This document shows, one piece after another, positions 16,240 to 26,000 of a stretch of DNA of 64,000 bases. The stretch comes from Chitinophaga niabensis. Its GTDB lineage: Bacteria > Bacteroidota > Bacteroidia > Chitinophagales > Chitinophagaceae. Both the position numbers and the translations under genes were made by a program. Within the stretch, counting starts at the first letter, position 1. The number at the start of each line of letters is the position of its first letter. The stretch covers positions 2,485,001-2,549,000 of the forward strand of contig NZ_CP154260.1 in the NCBI RefSeq assembly GCF_039545795.1, in the 5' to 3' direction. The notes beneath the pieces are model-generated. The model was not told the origin of the DNA, ran no database searches, and saw only the letters and a program-made list of their open reading frames with translations.

Positions 16240-16737
16240 CTAGAGCGGTTGAGGAATGTAATCTCCTGACTCCAGGTGATAATCTCTGTAACGCATCACA
16301 CCATTTTCCTGGTAATCATTTTCTACATTCGATGCCAGCACAACATAATCGCCATTGGCCCATGCAGAACTGGTGAAGTCGTAGGGGGCAGAACCATCAT
16401 ACCCTATTACCCTGTAATTCACCTGGAGGTTGCTTACATAGGCAGGGATGGTGTTAGCCGCATCTTCATAAAAGCGCACATACACATCAATCATCCGGGC
16501 AACGCCTATGAAATAAACGTTTTCATGGCTGATCCTTGCGTAAACAGGCGTGAGGTAATTGTTGCTGCCAACTCTTGCCATCACTTTGAATACGCCGGGC
16601 GTGGTGGTGTAACTTTCTGCAATAACGCTTACAGGGTTCCAGCTAAGGGTTTGTGGGATTACGTTTGCAGGTGCTGCCTGGGAGTTGTGTAATACGAGCA
16701 TGCATAACATGCACACAAGGATAAGGGTCTTTTTCAT
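16240..16737 (-). CDS. Small secreted protein of unknown function
   Basis: 165 residues with a Sec signal (MKKTLILVCMLCMLVLHNSQA, cleavage near AAP). The mature part is rich in beta-prone segments and Tyr (VYARISHENVYFIGV, VNYRVIGYDG, DYVVLASN) and has no Cys, suggesting an all-beta periplasmic or surface domain. No lipobox, sorting domain or named family is recognised. It stands alone between terminators. Confidence 0.75.
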   Translation of the reverse strand: MKKTLILVCMLCMLVLHNSQAAPANVIPQTLSWNPVSVIAESYTTTPGVFKVMARVGSNNYLTPVYARISHENVYFIGVARMIDVYVRFYEDAANTIPAYVSNLQVNYRVIGYDGSAPYDFTSSAWANGDYVVLASNVENDYQENGVMRYRDYHLESGDYIPQPL

Positions 16738-16847
16738 ACGTGAAATTTTAAGGGTTGTGAATATTTGGGTTCTGGTAATACGGGTTATGGAATCGTTTGC
16801 ATTAAGGTAGAGAGAAATATTTATAAATGCAAGTTCCGTAGAAAAGA

Positions 16848-16876
16848 AAAAAGCCGCTTATCATCAGCGGCTTTTT
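16848..16876. terminator. Terminator after the DHFR-like gene
   Basis: Stem AAAAGCCGCT/AGCGGCTTTT (7 GC-rich bp extended by A-T pairs) with a 7-nt loop. The minus-strand DHFR-like gene ends 4 bp to its right. Confidence 0.85.
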
Positions 16877-16879
16877 CTT

Positions 16880-17539
16880 TTATAATGAAGCGATCTGTTT
16901 TCTTCTGGCTAGTTCTGCTTCGGATACCTCCCCGGTTATGAAGGTTCCTATCTTGATCTCTCCTGCAGGTTCATAAGTGGCCAGGATAACACCTTTGCCG
17001 GAGGTCTTGATGTCCTGCAGTTTCCATTCAGCTGCCGGCGTACTTTCTCCGAATAAACGTTTACCAGGTCCGGTGGTTACGGGGTACGTCCAGATATGAA
17101 GCCTATCGGCAAGACCATTGGCCAGTAATGTTTGAATGAGTTTACTGCTACCATGTACCAACAGATCAGGACCATCCTGTTTTTTAAGTTCTTTCAGGCC
17201 TTTTACCACGTCTCCCGTGATCAGGTGAGACCCGGACCAGCTCAGGTCTATTTGTTTGCTGGAAACAACAAACTTTTGAAGTTTGTTGAACTTATCCGCA
17301 ATGGGATGGTCCTTAATATATGGCCAGTATGCCGCAAAGATATCGTACGTAAAGCGGCCTAACAAAAGGTCAAAAGGCTGGTCCATAATGCTGCCAATGG
17401 CCTGGTTCGTTATTTCGTCTCCGTAAGAGGCAGTCCAGCCGCCCCATTTAAAACCTCCGGTAGGATCTTCTGTGGGACCTCCGGGTGCCTGAAGCACACC
17501 ATCCATTGTAACAAATGAAGTGATAATTATCTTTCTCAT
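16880..17539 (-). CDS. Dihydrofolate reductase-like (RibD C-terminal family) protein
   Basis: 219 residues. The opening RKIIITSFVTMDGVLQAPGG and the LLGRFTYDIFAAYWP and LLVHGSSKLIQTLL blocks are typical of the YyaP/RibD_C group. This is a DHFR-fold NADP(H) reductase family distinct from true FolA. The exact substrate is unknown. Upstream (17599-17627) lies a pair of CGAC-type direct repeats 22 bp apart. Nearly the same arrangement occurs before the alpha/beta hydrolase at 46.9 kb, suggesting shared control, possibly by an AraC regulator. Confidence 0.88.
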   Translation of the reverse strand: MRKIIITSFVTMDGVLQAPGGPTEDPTGGFKWGGWTASYGDEITNQAIGSIMDQPFDLLLGRFTYDIFAAYWPYIKDHPIADKFNKLQKFVVSSKQIDLSWSGSHLITGDVVKGLKELKKQDGPDLLVHGSSKLIQTLLANGLADRLHIWTYPVTTGPGKRLFGESTPAAEWKLQDIKTSGKGVILATYEPAGEIKIGTFITGEVSEAELARRKQIASL

Positions 17540-17590
17540 AGTTTCCTGTTTTTATATCAAATTTACACGTTGCAGAGGTAGCAGGAGATG

Positions 17591-17628
17591 TGTAAACACG
17601 ACTTAATACAGGGTAGAATGCGACAATC
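17591..17628 (-). promoter_or_regulatory. Paired direct-repeat motif upstream of the DHFR-like gene
   Basis: On the minus strand, two half-sites of the form GTCGYRTTY start 22 bp apart (GTCGCATTCTACCCT, then GTCGTGTTTACACA). They lie 60-90 bp before the ATG. The match to the motif at 46911-46946 covers both halves and the distance to the start codon. Two-turn direct repeats are typical of AraC-family binding. The 18303 gene on the other side reads away from the motif, so it is not a candidate target. Confidence 0.6.
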
Positions 17629-18303
17629 TTATTCACCATTCGGATCTGTAGACAACACATCACTCATATAATCAAAAAAGGGGCGCATGGCCTGAAAGGT
17701 GAGATCGGCTTCTTTGAGAAAGGTATCGCTCAATGCTTCTTTATCTGTGAACCTTTTAATGAGCAGGAACTGTTTATAGCGCAGCAGATCAATGCCTTCA
17801 TGACCAGCATCAAAACCTTTGGGTGTGGTTTTCAGTTGTTCTCCTTCCAGTGTACCAAAGTGGGACATAAATGATTTGCTTTTGAGTATTTTCCTCAGTG
17901 GTGCGGGATCAAAAGCAATATCGTCCCTGATCTTTTTCAGGTCTTCCGGGCTGGGTCCCCAGAAGCCACCTGCAATAAAAGTATTGCCGGGTTCCAGCTG
18001 GAAGTAATAACCACCTCTGCGCTGTTTGGTAGCACGCCTGAAGGCTCCGCTCCAGTTTGTTTTATAAGGTGTTTTATCGTTTGAAAAACGGGTATCCCTA
18101 TAAATGCGGAACAGGCTTTTTTTGCCTGAAGGGGTTTCTATCAGATCATGTTTGCTGAGTTTTCCCAGTAATTCTTCCGCAAAGGTTTCCACGAATTGCT
18201 GTTCTGCCTGGAATTCCGTTTTATGGGCGTTGAACCACTCCCTGTTATTGTTCTCTTTTAGCTTTTTCAGGAATTTGAAACTTGTCTGTAACTGCACTGC
18301 CAT
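17629..18303 (-). CDS. DUF2461 (TIGR02453) family protein
   Basis: 224 residues. Family signatures are FKFLKKLKENNNREWFNAHK at the N-terminus, FRIYRDTRFSNDKTPYKTN, and GGYYFQLEPGNTFIAGGFWGP. The family is widespread in Bacteroidota and Actinobacteria; its biochemical function is not established. No signal peptide, so cytoplasmic. It is the nearest upstream gene, on the same strand, to the DHFR-like gene, but an operator-like motif lies between them. Confidence 0.88.
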   Translation of the reverse strand: MAVQLQTSFKFLKKLKENNNREWFNAHKTEFQAEQQFVETFAEELLGKLSKHDLIETPSGKKSLFRIYRDTRFSNDKTPYKTNWSGAFRRATKQRRGGYYFQLEPGNTFIAGGFWGPSPEDLKKIRDDIAFDPAPLRKILKSKSFMSHFGTLEGEQLKTTPKGFDAGHEGIDLLRYKQFLLIKRFTDKEALSDTFLKEADLTFQAMRPFFDYMSDVLSTDPNGE

Positions 18304-18375
18304 AAAATATTGTATTAAACAGCAGCAAATATACTTTACTCCGGTATATTATACTTCCAGGTACCGTTGGTAACC

Positions 18376-19638
18376 CTACCCCGCATTCCAGGAGTTCTGG
18401 CCGCTCAGCCGTTCAATTTCCTTCATCAGGGTTTTCTTCTCTGCTTTTGACTTTGTAAGGCTGAGGGCTTTACTATAATGCACTATCGCCTTTTGCTCAT
18501 CTACCCCCGCATATAAATAACCCAGCAAAGAATGATAAGCCGTATGCTCCACCAGCTTCAGCTTCTCAGCCTCCTCAATAGCCAGCTCATGCCCATGTAC
18601 CTTTGCAAAAGCGAATGTTCTGTTCAGGGCCGTCATGGGAGAATACTCTATGAGGATAAGCTGGTTGTAAAGCTGCAAGATATGTTCCCATTTATTGTGA
18701 TCGGTAGGTGTAGTATGCCAGTAAGCAATTCCGGCCTCCAGGTGATATTTGGATACATAATTCCCTGAGCAGGCATTCACCAGGTAGTAATTCCCTTTTT
18801 CGATCAGCTCCGTGCTCCAGCGGCTTTTATCCTGCTGCTCAAAAAGAATGGATTCCCCGGTTTCATCTGCCCGGGCATCCAGCCTTGAGCTTTGAAAGCA
18901 CATCAATGCCAGCAGGGCATTGGCATGCGTAGTGTTGGTGAGCGGGTTCTCAATAAGCATAAGTGCCAGGCGGATCGCTTCAGAACAAAGGTCTTTCCGG
19001 ATCAGGTGGTTATTGCTGCGGGAAAAATATCCTTCATTGAATAAGAGGTAGATGGTCCTGAGCACCACATCCAGCCTTGATTGTATGGTGGCTTCCTGTA
19101 ATTGCCTGATCTGGAAATTATCCTTGCGGAGATTCGCTCTTGCCCTGAGCAGCCTCTTTTTGATAGTTTCTGTTTTGGAGAGAAAGGCATTGGCAATTTC
19201 TTCCACACTGAACCCGCAGAGGATCTGTAAAGCAAGGCAGATCTGTGCTTCCGCCGAATTAGCCGGGTTACAAACCGCAAAGATCATCGCGAGCTGGCTG
19301 TCTGTAATGGTTTGCGGTGTAAAGTCAGGATCTTCTTCTGCCTGTAATTCATCCGGCCGGATGGCATCTTTTACCTGTGTTTCAAAAACACGGAGGTGTT
19401 TCAGGTGATCTTTCGTTTTGTTTTTAGCAACGGTATACAGCCAGGCCGTGGGATTTTCAGGAATGCCGTGTAGTGCCCAGGCCTCTGTTGCTTTCAGGAA
19501 TGTTTCGCTGGTGATGTCTTCAGCTGTTTCAATATGCTGCAGGCCAAAGTGACGGCACAGTACGGCAGTCATTTTAGTATACTCCAGCCTGAAGAGGTGT
19601 GGGAGCAGTTCTTTCCAGGATGTATCCTTTTCGTTCAT
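18376..19638 (-). CDS. ECF42-type RNA polymerase sigma factor with C-terminal TPR-like extension
   Basis: 420 residues, far longer than an ordinary ECF sigma factor. Residues about 10-185 hold sigma region 2 (ETAEDITSETFLKATEAW, NPTAWLYTVAKNKTKDHLK) and region 4 (ICGFSVEEIANAFLSKTETIKKRLLRARANLR). The rest, after LLFNEGYFS, is the helical DUF6596/TPR-like extension typical of the ECF42 group. In that group the partner is usually a DGPF/YCII-domain protein rather than an anti-sigma factor, and such a gene lies immediately upstream with a 4-bp overlap. The C-terminal extension is thought to control activity. Confidence 0.92.
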   Translation of the reverse strand: MNEKDTSWKELLPHLFRLEYTKMTAVLCRHFGLQHIETAEDITSETFLKATEAWALHGIPENPTAWLYTVAKNKTKDHLKHLRVFETQVKDAIRPDELQAEEDPDFTPQTITDSQLAMIFAVCNPANSAEAQICLALQILCGFSVEEIANAFLSKTETIKKRLLRARANLRKDNFQIRQLQEATIQSRLDVVLRTIYLLFNEGYFSRSNNHLIRKDLCSEAIRLALMLIENPLTNTTHANALLALMCFQSSRLDARADETGESILFEQQDKSRWSTELIEKGNYYLVNACSGNYVSKYHLEAGIAYWHTTPTDHNKWEHILQLYNQLILIEYSPMTALNRTFAFAKVHGHELAIEEAEKLKLVEHTAYHSLLGYLYAGVDEQKAIVHYSKALSLTKSKAEKKTLMKEIERLSGQNSWNAG

Positions 19639-19970
19639 TCACTTTTATTGATCGCCCTTACTTCTATATTCCCGCCATCTTTAAGGCTGGGATTTGCTTT
19701 TGCTATGGCTATGGCTTCTTCTATGGTTTCCGCTCTCAGGATCATATAACCGCTGATGAATTCCTTGATCTCCGTGTAAGGGCCATCCGTTACAACATCT
19801 TCCGGCCGTACAGTTTTTGCCTGTTCAACAGAAAGGCTGTTCCCTTTGTCCACCAGTTTGTTTTGTGCAATGATGTTCCCCAGCCAGTTCATCCTTTCCT
19901 GTAATTGTTCAGGAGAGGGATGCTCATGCGGGTTATAAGTGTTTCTGAAAATCAGCAGGAACTCTTTCAT
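19635..19970 (-). CDS. YCII-related (DGPF domain) protein
   Basis: 111 residues. The motif VVTDGPYTEIKEFISGYMIL contains the DGP[FY] signature of the YCII family. The opening KEFLLIFRNTY and the RAETIEEAIAIAKANP segment agree. These small cytoplasmic proteins have an unproven catalytic or ligand role. Its stop overlaps the ECF42 sigma factor start by 4 bp, reproducing the genomic pairing described for ECF42 systems. Confidence 0.9.
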   Translation of the reverse strand: MKEFLLIFRNTYNPHEHPSPEQLQERMNWLGNIIAQNKLVDKGNSLSVEQAKTVRPEDVVTDGPYTEIKEFISGYMILRAETIEEAIAIAKANPSLKDGGNIEVRAINKSE

Positions 19971-20066
19971 ACTTTATAACGATTGAAGATCAGCAATGGG
20001 GACAACAAATATACCATGCTTAATTTTAAAGGAACTTAGATTATATTTAAGGATAAAATTTCATCT

Positions 20067-21302
20067 ATGAACAGGTTCCTGAACCCTTATTTTTTGACGA
20101 TCGGCGTGCTGGCTTTAGCCGCTTGCGGTCAGACTACCTCTAAATCAGTCGAAAACACAGAAACTAAAGACAGTGTTGCTTCTGTAGAAACCAAGCCGGC
20201 CAATACGGATTACAAACCTGCATTTGAAGGCCAGACCAGGATAGCCAGCGTTCAAACTATCGCTGCATATGACTACAAAGTACTGGATAGCAGCCTTAAA
20301 TCCCCCTGGGGCATCACCTCCTTACCAGACGGACGTTTTATCATTACAGAAAAGAAAGGCACCATGCGCATCGCTACCCTGGAAGGGAAAGTGACTGAGC
20401 CCATTACCGGCATCCCAAAGGTAAGTTCCGATGGGCAGGGTGGTTTGCTGGGTATCCGTGTAGATCCGGACTTTGCCAGCAACAGGATGGTATACTGGGT
20501 GTTCTCTGAACCATTACCGGAAGGTAACCTCACCGCTGTAGCCAAAGGCAAATTATCTGCCGATGAGAAAACTATAGAAGGTGCTACCGTTATATATCGT
20601 GCTACGCCTGCCTATAATGGCACTTTACATTATGGCGGAAGGATCCTGTTTGACAAAAGCGGCAATATTGTGATCAGCACCGGCGAACGTTCTGACCTGG
20701 AAACAAGGCCCCAGGCGCAGGACACCAAATCCGGACTGGGTAAGATAATCCGCATCACTAAAGAAGGTAAACCTGCTGCAGGAAATCCCTTTGAAGGCAA
20801 AGCGGATGCAAGACCGGAATTGTATTCCTATGGCCACCGCAATGTACAGGGGCTTGCATTCCATCCTGAAACCGGTGATCTCTGGGAAACAGAATTCGGT
20901 CCAAGAGGCGGAGATGAACTGAACAGGGTAGAAGCCGGTAAAAACTATGGCTGGCCTATTATCACTTACGGCCTTGAATACAGCGGCAAAAAAATAGGCG
21001 ACAGTATACAACAGAAAGCAGGACTGGAACAACCCGTTTATTACTGGGACCCTGTGCTTTCTCCGAGTGGTATTACCTTCTACAGCGGAGCAGGTATTCC
21101 TGAATGGAAGAACAACCTCTTCATTGCCGGCCTGAGCAGTACGCATATTGCCCGGCTGGTAATTGAGAACAACAAAGTGACCGGCGAGGAAAGATTACTT
21201 TCCAATGAAGGGCAACGTTTCCGTGACATCACGGAAGGGAAGGACGGTGCATTATATGCTATCACTGATCAGGGCAGACTATACCGGATCGGTAAGAAAT
21301 AA
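20067..21302 (+). CDS. PQQ-dependent sugar dehydrogenase-type lipoprotein
   Basis: 411 residues. A lipoprotein signal (FLTIGVLALAACG, acylated Cys about 20) and a Ser/Thr-rich linker precede a six-bladed beta-propeller of the soluble glucose/aldose sugar dehydrogenase family. Motifs are SPWGITSLPDGRFIITEK, GLLGIRVDPDFA, LHYGGRILFDKSGN (His of the PQQ site), YSYGHRNVQGLAFHPETGDLW and EFGPRGGDELN. It would oxidise aldose sugars on the outer face of a membrane using PQQ and Ca2+. No PQQ synthesis genes are in the window. Monocistronic, followed by a terminator. Confidence 0.9.
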   Translation: MNRFLNPYFLTIGVLALAACGQTTSKSVENTETKDSVASVETKPANTDYKPAFEGQTRIASVQTIAAYDYKVLDSSLKSPWGITSLPDGRFIITEKKGTMRIATLEGKVTEPITGIPKVSSDGQGGLLGIRVDPDFASNRMVYWVFSEPLPEGNLTAVAKGKLSADEKTIEGATVIYRATPAYNGTLHYGGRILFDKSGNIVISTGERSDLETRPQAQDTKSGLGKIIRITKEGKPAAGNPFEGKADARPELYSYGHRNVQGLAFHPETGDLWETEFGPRGGDELNRVEAGKNYGWPIITYGLEYSGKKIGDSIQQKAGLEQPVYYWDPVLSPSGITFYSGAGIPEWKNNLFIAGLSSTHIARLVIENNKVTGEERLLSNEGQRFRDITEGKDGALYAITDQGRLYRIGKK

Positions 21303-21304
21303 AG

Positions 21305-21344
21305 AGAAGGGATACATTGGTAACAGTGTATCCCTTCTGCCTTT
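21305..21344 (+). terminator. Terminator after the sugar dehydrogenase gene
   Basis: A perfect 12-bp stem (21305-21316 AGAAGGGATACA, 21327-21338) with a 10-nt loop is followed by GCCTTTT. Confidence 0.8.
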
Positions 21345-21405
21345 TAAAGGTTAAGAAATTGTTATTTCCCTCAAATTAAAATAGCCTTAATATTTTATTA
21401 AGCGG

Positions 21406-21435
21406 TTGCCCCGGTATCAAATTTTACTATTTTTG
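21406..21435 (+). promoter_or_regulatory. Consensus Bacteroidota promoter
   Basis: TTG (21406-21408), a 19-nt spacer, then TATTTTTG (21428-21435): a perfect match to TTG-N19-TAnnTTTG. The ATG of the next gene follows 8 nt after the -7 element, so the transcript should start within a few bases of the start codon. Confidence 0.85.
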
Positions 21436-21443
21436 CCCCCCAA

Positions 21444-21818
21444 ATGAGAGTAGCTGTTTTTTTTGCATTACTGGGGTTTCTCCTCTTAAGAGGGGCAAAC
21501 AGCCTGTATATTGCTACGCATCATCATCACGTTAAAAGCTTCCACTACGCCCCCGGATACAACAACAAAGAGAACTTCGCCGAATTCAAAGAAACCCACC
21601 AGGAGCAAGAAACTGAATACTTCATCGCCGAGGATATAGAGGATGATGAGGTCAATCACCTCCTTGTCAGAAAATACAAACTGCTGGCCAGATCTTATTC
21701 AGGCTCGCCAGATGACCCATTGTTAGCAGAGAACCTCAACAAATATTTAAAAGCCCCGCCACCCAACCTGGGGCATCTTTCCTGTAAATACATAGCCCAA
21801 AGAACGTTAAGAATCTGA
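21444..21818 (+). CDS. Short exported protein of unknown function, His-rich N-terminus
   Basis: 124 residues. An N-terminal hydrophobic segment (VAVFFALLGFLLLRGANS) acts as signal peptide or anchor. A histidine cluster (ATHHHH) follows, then an acidic stretch (EDIEDDEV), and a Pro/Asn-rich tail. No family is recognised. A perfect consensus promoter lies immediately upstream, which supports a real, transcribed gene. The RND operon begins 98 bp downstream on the same strand; a shared transcript is possible but not required. Confidence 0.65.
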   Translation: MRVAVFFALLGFLLLRGANSLYIATHHHHVKSFHYAPGYNNKENFAEFKETHQEQETEYFIAEDIEDDEVNHLLVRKYKLLARSYSGSPDDPLLAENLNKYLKAPPPNLGHLSCKYIAQRTLRI

Positions 21819-21916
21819 TCTACATCATTCCAGAGATGCTGAAGGCATAACCATGCATGCCTCCGGGCATTGCTCTGTCACCGAATTTCCCATCGCTCTA
21901 ATACCCATTTATTATC

Positions 21917-23002
21917 ATGAAAAGTTTAGTCATGTTCGCTGGCTTGTTGGCATTATTCTGCCAAACAGGCTGTAAATCTTCCGAAGGAAAAGAAAAGGAA
22001 GAAGCCGCTAAGTATGCTGTAACCAGTCCTGTTAGGATGGACACTTCTTTTACCAGGGAATATGTTTCACAGATACGTTCTGTCCGGAACATTGAGATCA
22101 GGGCACAGGAAAAAGGCTTTCTGCAGAACATCTATGTAGATGAAGGGCAGAATGTAAAAGCCGGTCAGCTGTTGTTCAGGATCATGCCCAAAATTTATGA
22201 AGCAGAACTATTAAAAGCAGAGGCGGAAGCCAAAGCCGCAGAGATAGAACTGCAGAACGCCAAAACGCTGGTAGACAAAAATGTGATTTCCAAAAATGAG
22301 CAGGCCATGGCCCAGGCCAAACTGGACCAGGCGAGAGCAGAGATCGCACTGGCTAAAGTGCATCTCTCTTTTACAGAGATCCGCGCGCCGTTTGATGGTG
22401 TGATCGACCGTATTCCCCTGAAACTGGGCAGTCTCGTTGATGAAGGGGAACTAATGACCAGCCTTTCAGACAACAGCCAGATGTTCGCTTATTTCAATGT
22501 ATCTGAACCGGAATACCTGGACTATGCTTCCAATAAAAAAGCAAAAGGAAACACCAGGGTAAACCTGCTGCTGGCTAACAGTCGCCTCCTCCCATACGCA
22601 GGAGAAGTAGAAACCATTGAAGGGGAGTTCGACAATGAAACCGGGAACATTGCTTTCAGGGCAAGGTTCCCGAATCCGGACAAACTTTTGAAACACGGAG
22701 AAACAGGTAAAGTGATGATGACGCTGCCGGTTAGCCGTGCGCTCATCATTCCGCAAAAAGCCACTTACGAGATCCAGGATAAACGTTATGTTTTTGTAGT
22801 GGATAAAAGCAATGTGGTGAAGTCCAGGCACATTACCATCAGTGGCCAATTGCCCGATCTGTATGTGATCGAAAGCGGTCTTGAAGAAACGGACAGGATC
22901 CTGCTGGACGGTGTGCAGAAAGTAAAAGAGGATGATAAGATCAATGCTGAATACCAGAAACCAGAGGAGGTGATCTCCCATCTGCGGTTGAAAGCGGAAT
23001 AA
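21917..23002 (+). CDS. RND efflux periplasmic adaptor (membrane fusion protein)
   Basis: 361 residues. A lipoprotein signal ends in QTGC (Cys about 19), giving a lipid anchor typical of AcrA-like adaptors. Order of parts: a barrel-sandwich half (IRSVRNIEIRAQEKGFLQNIYVDEGQNVKAGQLLF), an alpha-helical hairpin rich in Ala/Glu/Lys (about 90-150), the second lipoyl half (FTEIRAPFDGVIDRI), a beta-barrel and a membrane-proximal domain. It links the inner-membrane pump to the outer-membrane channel. First gene of the operon adaptor-pump-channel; 27 bp to the pump gene. Confidence 0.95.
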   Translation: MKSLVMFAGLLALFCQTGCKSSEGKEKEEAAKYAVTSPVRMDTSFTREYVSQIRSVRNIEIRAQEKGFLQNIYVDEGQNVKAGQLLFRIMPKIYEAELLKAEAEAKAAEIELQNAKTLVDKNVISKNEQAMAQAKLDQARAEIALAKVHLSFTEIRAPFDGVIDRIPLKLGSLVDEGELMTSLSDNSQMFAYFNVSEPEYLDYASNKKAKGNTRVNLLLANSRLLPYAGEVETIEGEFDNETGNIAFRARFPNPDKLLKHGETGKVMMTLPVSRALIIPQKATYEIQDKRYVFVVDKSNVVKSRHITISGQLPDLYVIESGLEETDRILLDGVQKVKEDDKINAEYQKPEEVISHLRLKAE

Positions 23003-23029
23003 TAGTTTTCTAACTAATAGTGTAGCGCA

Positions 23030-26000
23030 ATGTTTAATAAGTTTATACAGCGACCCGTACTGTCTATTGTGATATCGCTTATCATCGTGTTCCTCGGGGT
23101 GCTGGCTATTACCCAGTTACCGGTTACACAGTTTCCTTCCATCTCACCGCCTAAGGTGAATGTTACGGCGGAATATCCCGGAGCGAATGGTGAATTAATG
23201 ATCAAATCTGTGATCATTCCCCTGGAAAGAGCCATCAACGGTATTCCGGGAATGAAATACATGGCTTCGGATGCAGGTAATGACGGAGAGGCTACCATCC
23301 AGGTGGTTTTCAACCTGGGTACCGATCCTAACCAGGCATCGCTGAACGTGCAGAACAGGGTGGCATCGGTTGTGAACAAGTTGCCGCCGCTGGTAGTGCG
23401 TGAAGGAGTGAAGATCACCCGCGAGGAATCCAACATGCTTATGTACATCAACCTGTACAGCGATGATCCTCATACAGACCAGAAATTCCTTTTCAACTTT
23501 GCCGATATCAATATCCTGCCCGAATTAAAAAGGGTAGATGGCGTAGGTGTGGCGGACATTCTTGGTAACAGGGAATATGCCATGCGCATCTGGCTGAAGC
23601 CGGACAGGATGCTGGCCTATAAGATCTCTGCGGATGAAGTGATGAAAGCGCTGGCAGATCAGAGCCTGGAAGCTTCACCGGGAAAAACCGGGGAAAGTTC
23701 CGGTAAAAGATCGCAGGCATTTGAATATGTATTGAAGTACTCCGGCCGGTTCACTACCAAAGAAGGATATGAAAATGTGGTGCTGCGGGCCAGCCCGGAC
23801 GGAGAATTACTTCGCCTGAAAGATGTGGCCAGCGTAGAGTTCGGCAGTTCCATGTACGATATTTATTCCAACCTGAACGGTAAACCTTCTGCTGCGATTG
23901 TATTAAAACAATCCTATGGCAGTAATGCCAGCCAGGTGATCAAGGCCGTGAAGGAGAGGATGAAAGAGATCAAAGCCCAGTCTTTCCCTAAAGGAATGAA
24001 CTATGAGATCAGCTATGACGTTTCCAAATTCCTGGATGCATCCATGGAAAAGGTAATTCACACCTTAGTGGAAGCCTTTATCCTGGTGGGGCTGGTGGTA
24101 TTCCTGTTCCTGGGAGACTGGCGTTCAACGCTCATCCCGGCCATGGCAGTACCTGTATCGCTGGTAGGTACCTTCTTCTTCATGCAATTCTTTGGTATCA
24201 CACTTAACCTCATCACGCTCTTTGCATTGGTGCTGGCCATTGGTGTGGTGGTGGATGATGCGATTGTGGTGATTGAGGCCGTGCATGCTAAAATGGAAGA
24301 AGAACATCTTTCGCCGTTTAAGGCTACCAAAAAAGCTTTGCATGAGATCAGCGGCGCTATCATAGCCATTACTTTTTTGATGGCAGCGGTATTTATACCG
24401 GTGGCATTTATGTCCGGCCCCGTGGGGATCTTCTACCGGCAGTTCTCCATCACCATGGCTACGGCGATCATTTTATCAGGTATAGTGGCGCTTACACTTA
24501 CACCTGCGCTTTGCGCCATGATCCTGAAGAATAATCACGGAAAGCCGAAGAAGAAAACCATCATGGATAAATTCCTGGGTGGGTTTAACAGGGGCTTTGA
24601 TGCTACTTCCGGGAAATATCAAAAGGTGCTGGGCCGCATCGTTAACAGGAGAGCAATTACCTTTTTGATGCTCGGCGCTTTCTGTGCGGGAACATGGTAC
24701 CTGAATGGTAAAGTGCCTTCCGGTTTTATTCCCAACGAAGACCAGGGCATGTTCTATGCCATCATTCAAACACCTCCCGGTTCATCCCTGGAAAGAACGA
24801 ATGAAATATCAGAGAAACTGCAGAAGGTAGCAGAAGATGTAGAAGGCGTACAATCTGTGTCTTCCCTCGCAGGTTATGAGATCTTAACAGAAGGTACAGG
24901 CGCCAACTCAGGAACCTGCCTCATCAACCTGAAAGACTGGACGGAAAGGAAACATTCCGTGCAGGAGATCATTGAGGAACTGGAAGAGAAGTCGAAAGAC
25001 ATCACAGGTGCCAACATTGAATTCTTTCTGCCACCCGCTGTACCAGGATATGGAGCTGCAGGCGGTTTCGAGCTGCGTTTGCTGGACAAAGCAGGCTCCG
25101 GCGATTACAGGAAAATGGAAACGGTGAGTAAGGATTTTGCACGGGAACTGGAAAAACGGAAGGAGCTTACTTCCATCTTCAGCTTCTACAGTGCCAGCTT
25201 CCCGCAATATATGCTCCAGGTGGATAATGATATTGCACAACAGAAAGGCGTGAGTATAGAAAATGCCATGAACACCATGTCCACACTGGTAGGGAGTAAC
25301 TATGAGATCAGCTTTATCAAATTCGGCCGCCAGTACAAAGTAATGGTGCAGGCAGCTCCTGAATACAGGGCATTGCCGGAGGATATCCTGCAACTGTATG
25401 TGAAGAATGATAAGGATGAAATGGTGCCCTTTTCTGCTTTCATGAAACTGGAAAAAGTGTATGGCCTTTCTGAGATCACGCGGCATAATATGTACAACGC
25501 TTCAGAGATCAGTGGTTCTGCCGCACCCGGTTACAGTAGTGGTGAAGCTATCAAAGTGATCAACGAAGTGGCGGCGAAAACTTTGCCCAGAGGTTTTGGT
25601 ATCGACTGGGCCGGTATCTCCAAAGATGAGGTGGCGCAGGGCAACCAGGCTATTTACATCTTCCTGATCTGCCTTGGTTTCGTATACCTTATCCTGGCTG
25701 CACAGTATGAAAGTTTCATCCTGCCCTTTGCCGTGATCCTCTCTCTGCCGGCAGGTATTTTCGGCGCCTTCTTTTTGCTGAAAGTATTGGGATTGGAAAA
25801 CAATATCTATGCACAGGTAGCCATGGTAATGCTCATTGGGCTGCTGGGTAAGAATGCCGTACTGATCGTAGAGTTTGCCGTACAAAAACATCGTTCCGGC
25901 GCAACAGTGCTGCAGGCTGCCATGGAAGGTTCCAGGGTAAGGTTCCGTCCCATCCTGATGACCTCTTTTGCATTCATTGCAGGATTGATCCCATTGGTGT

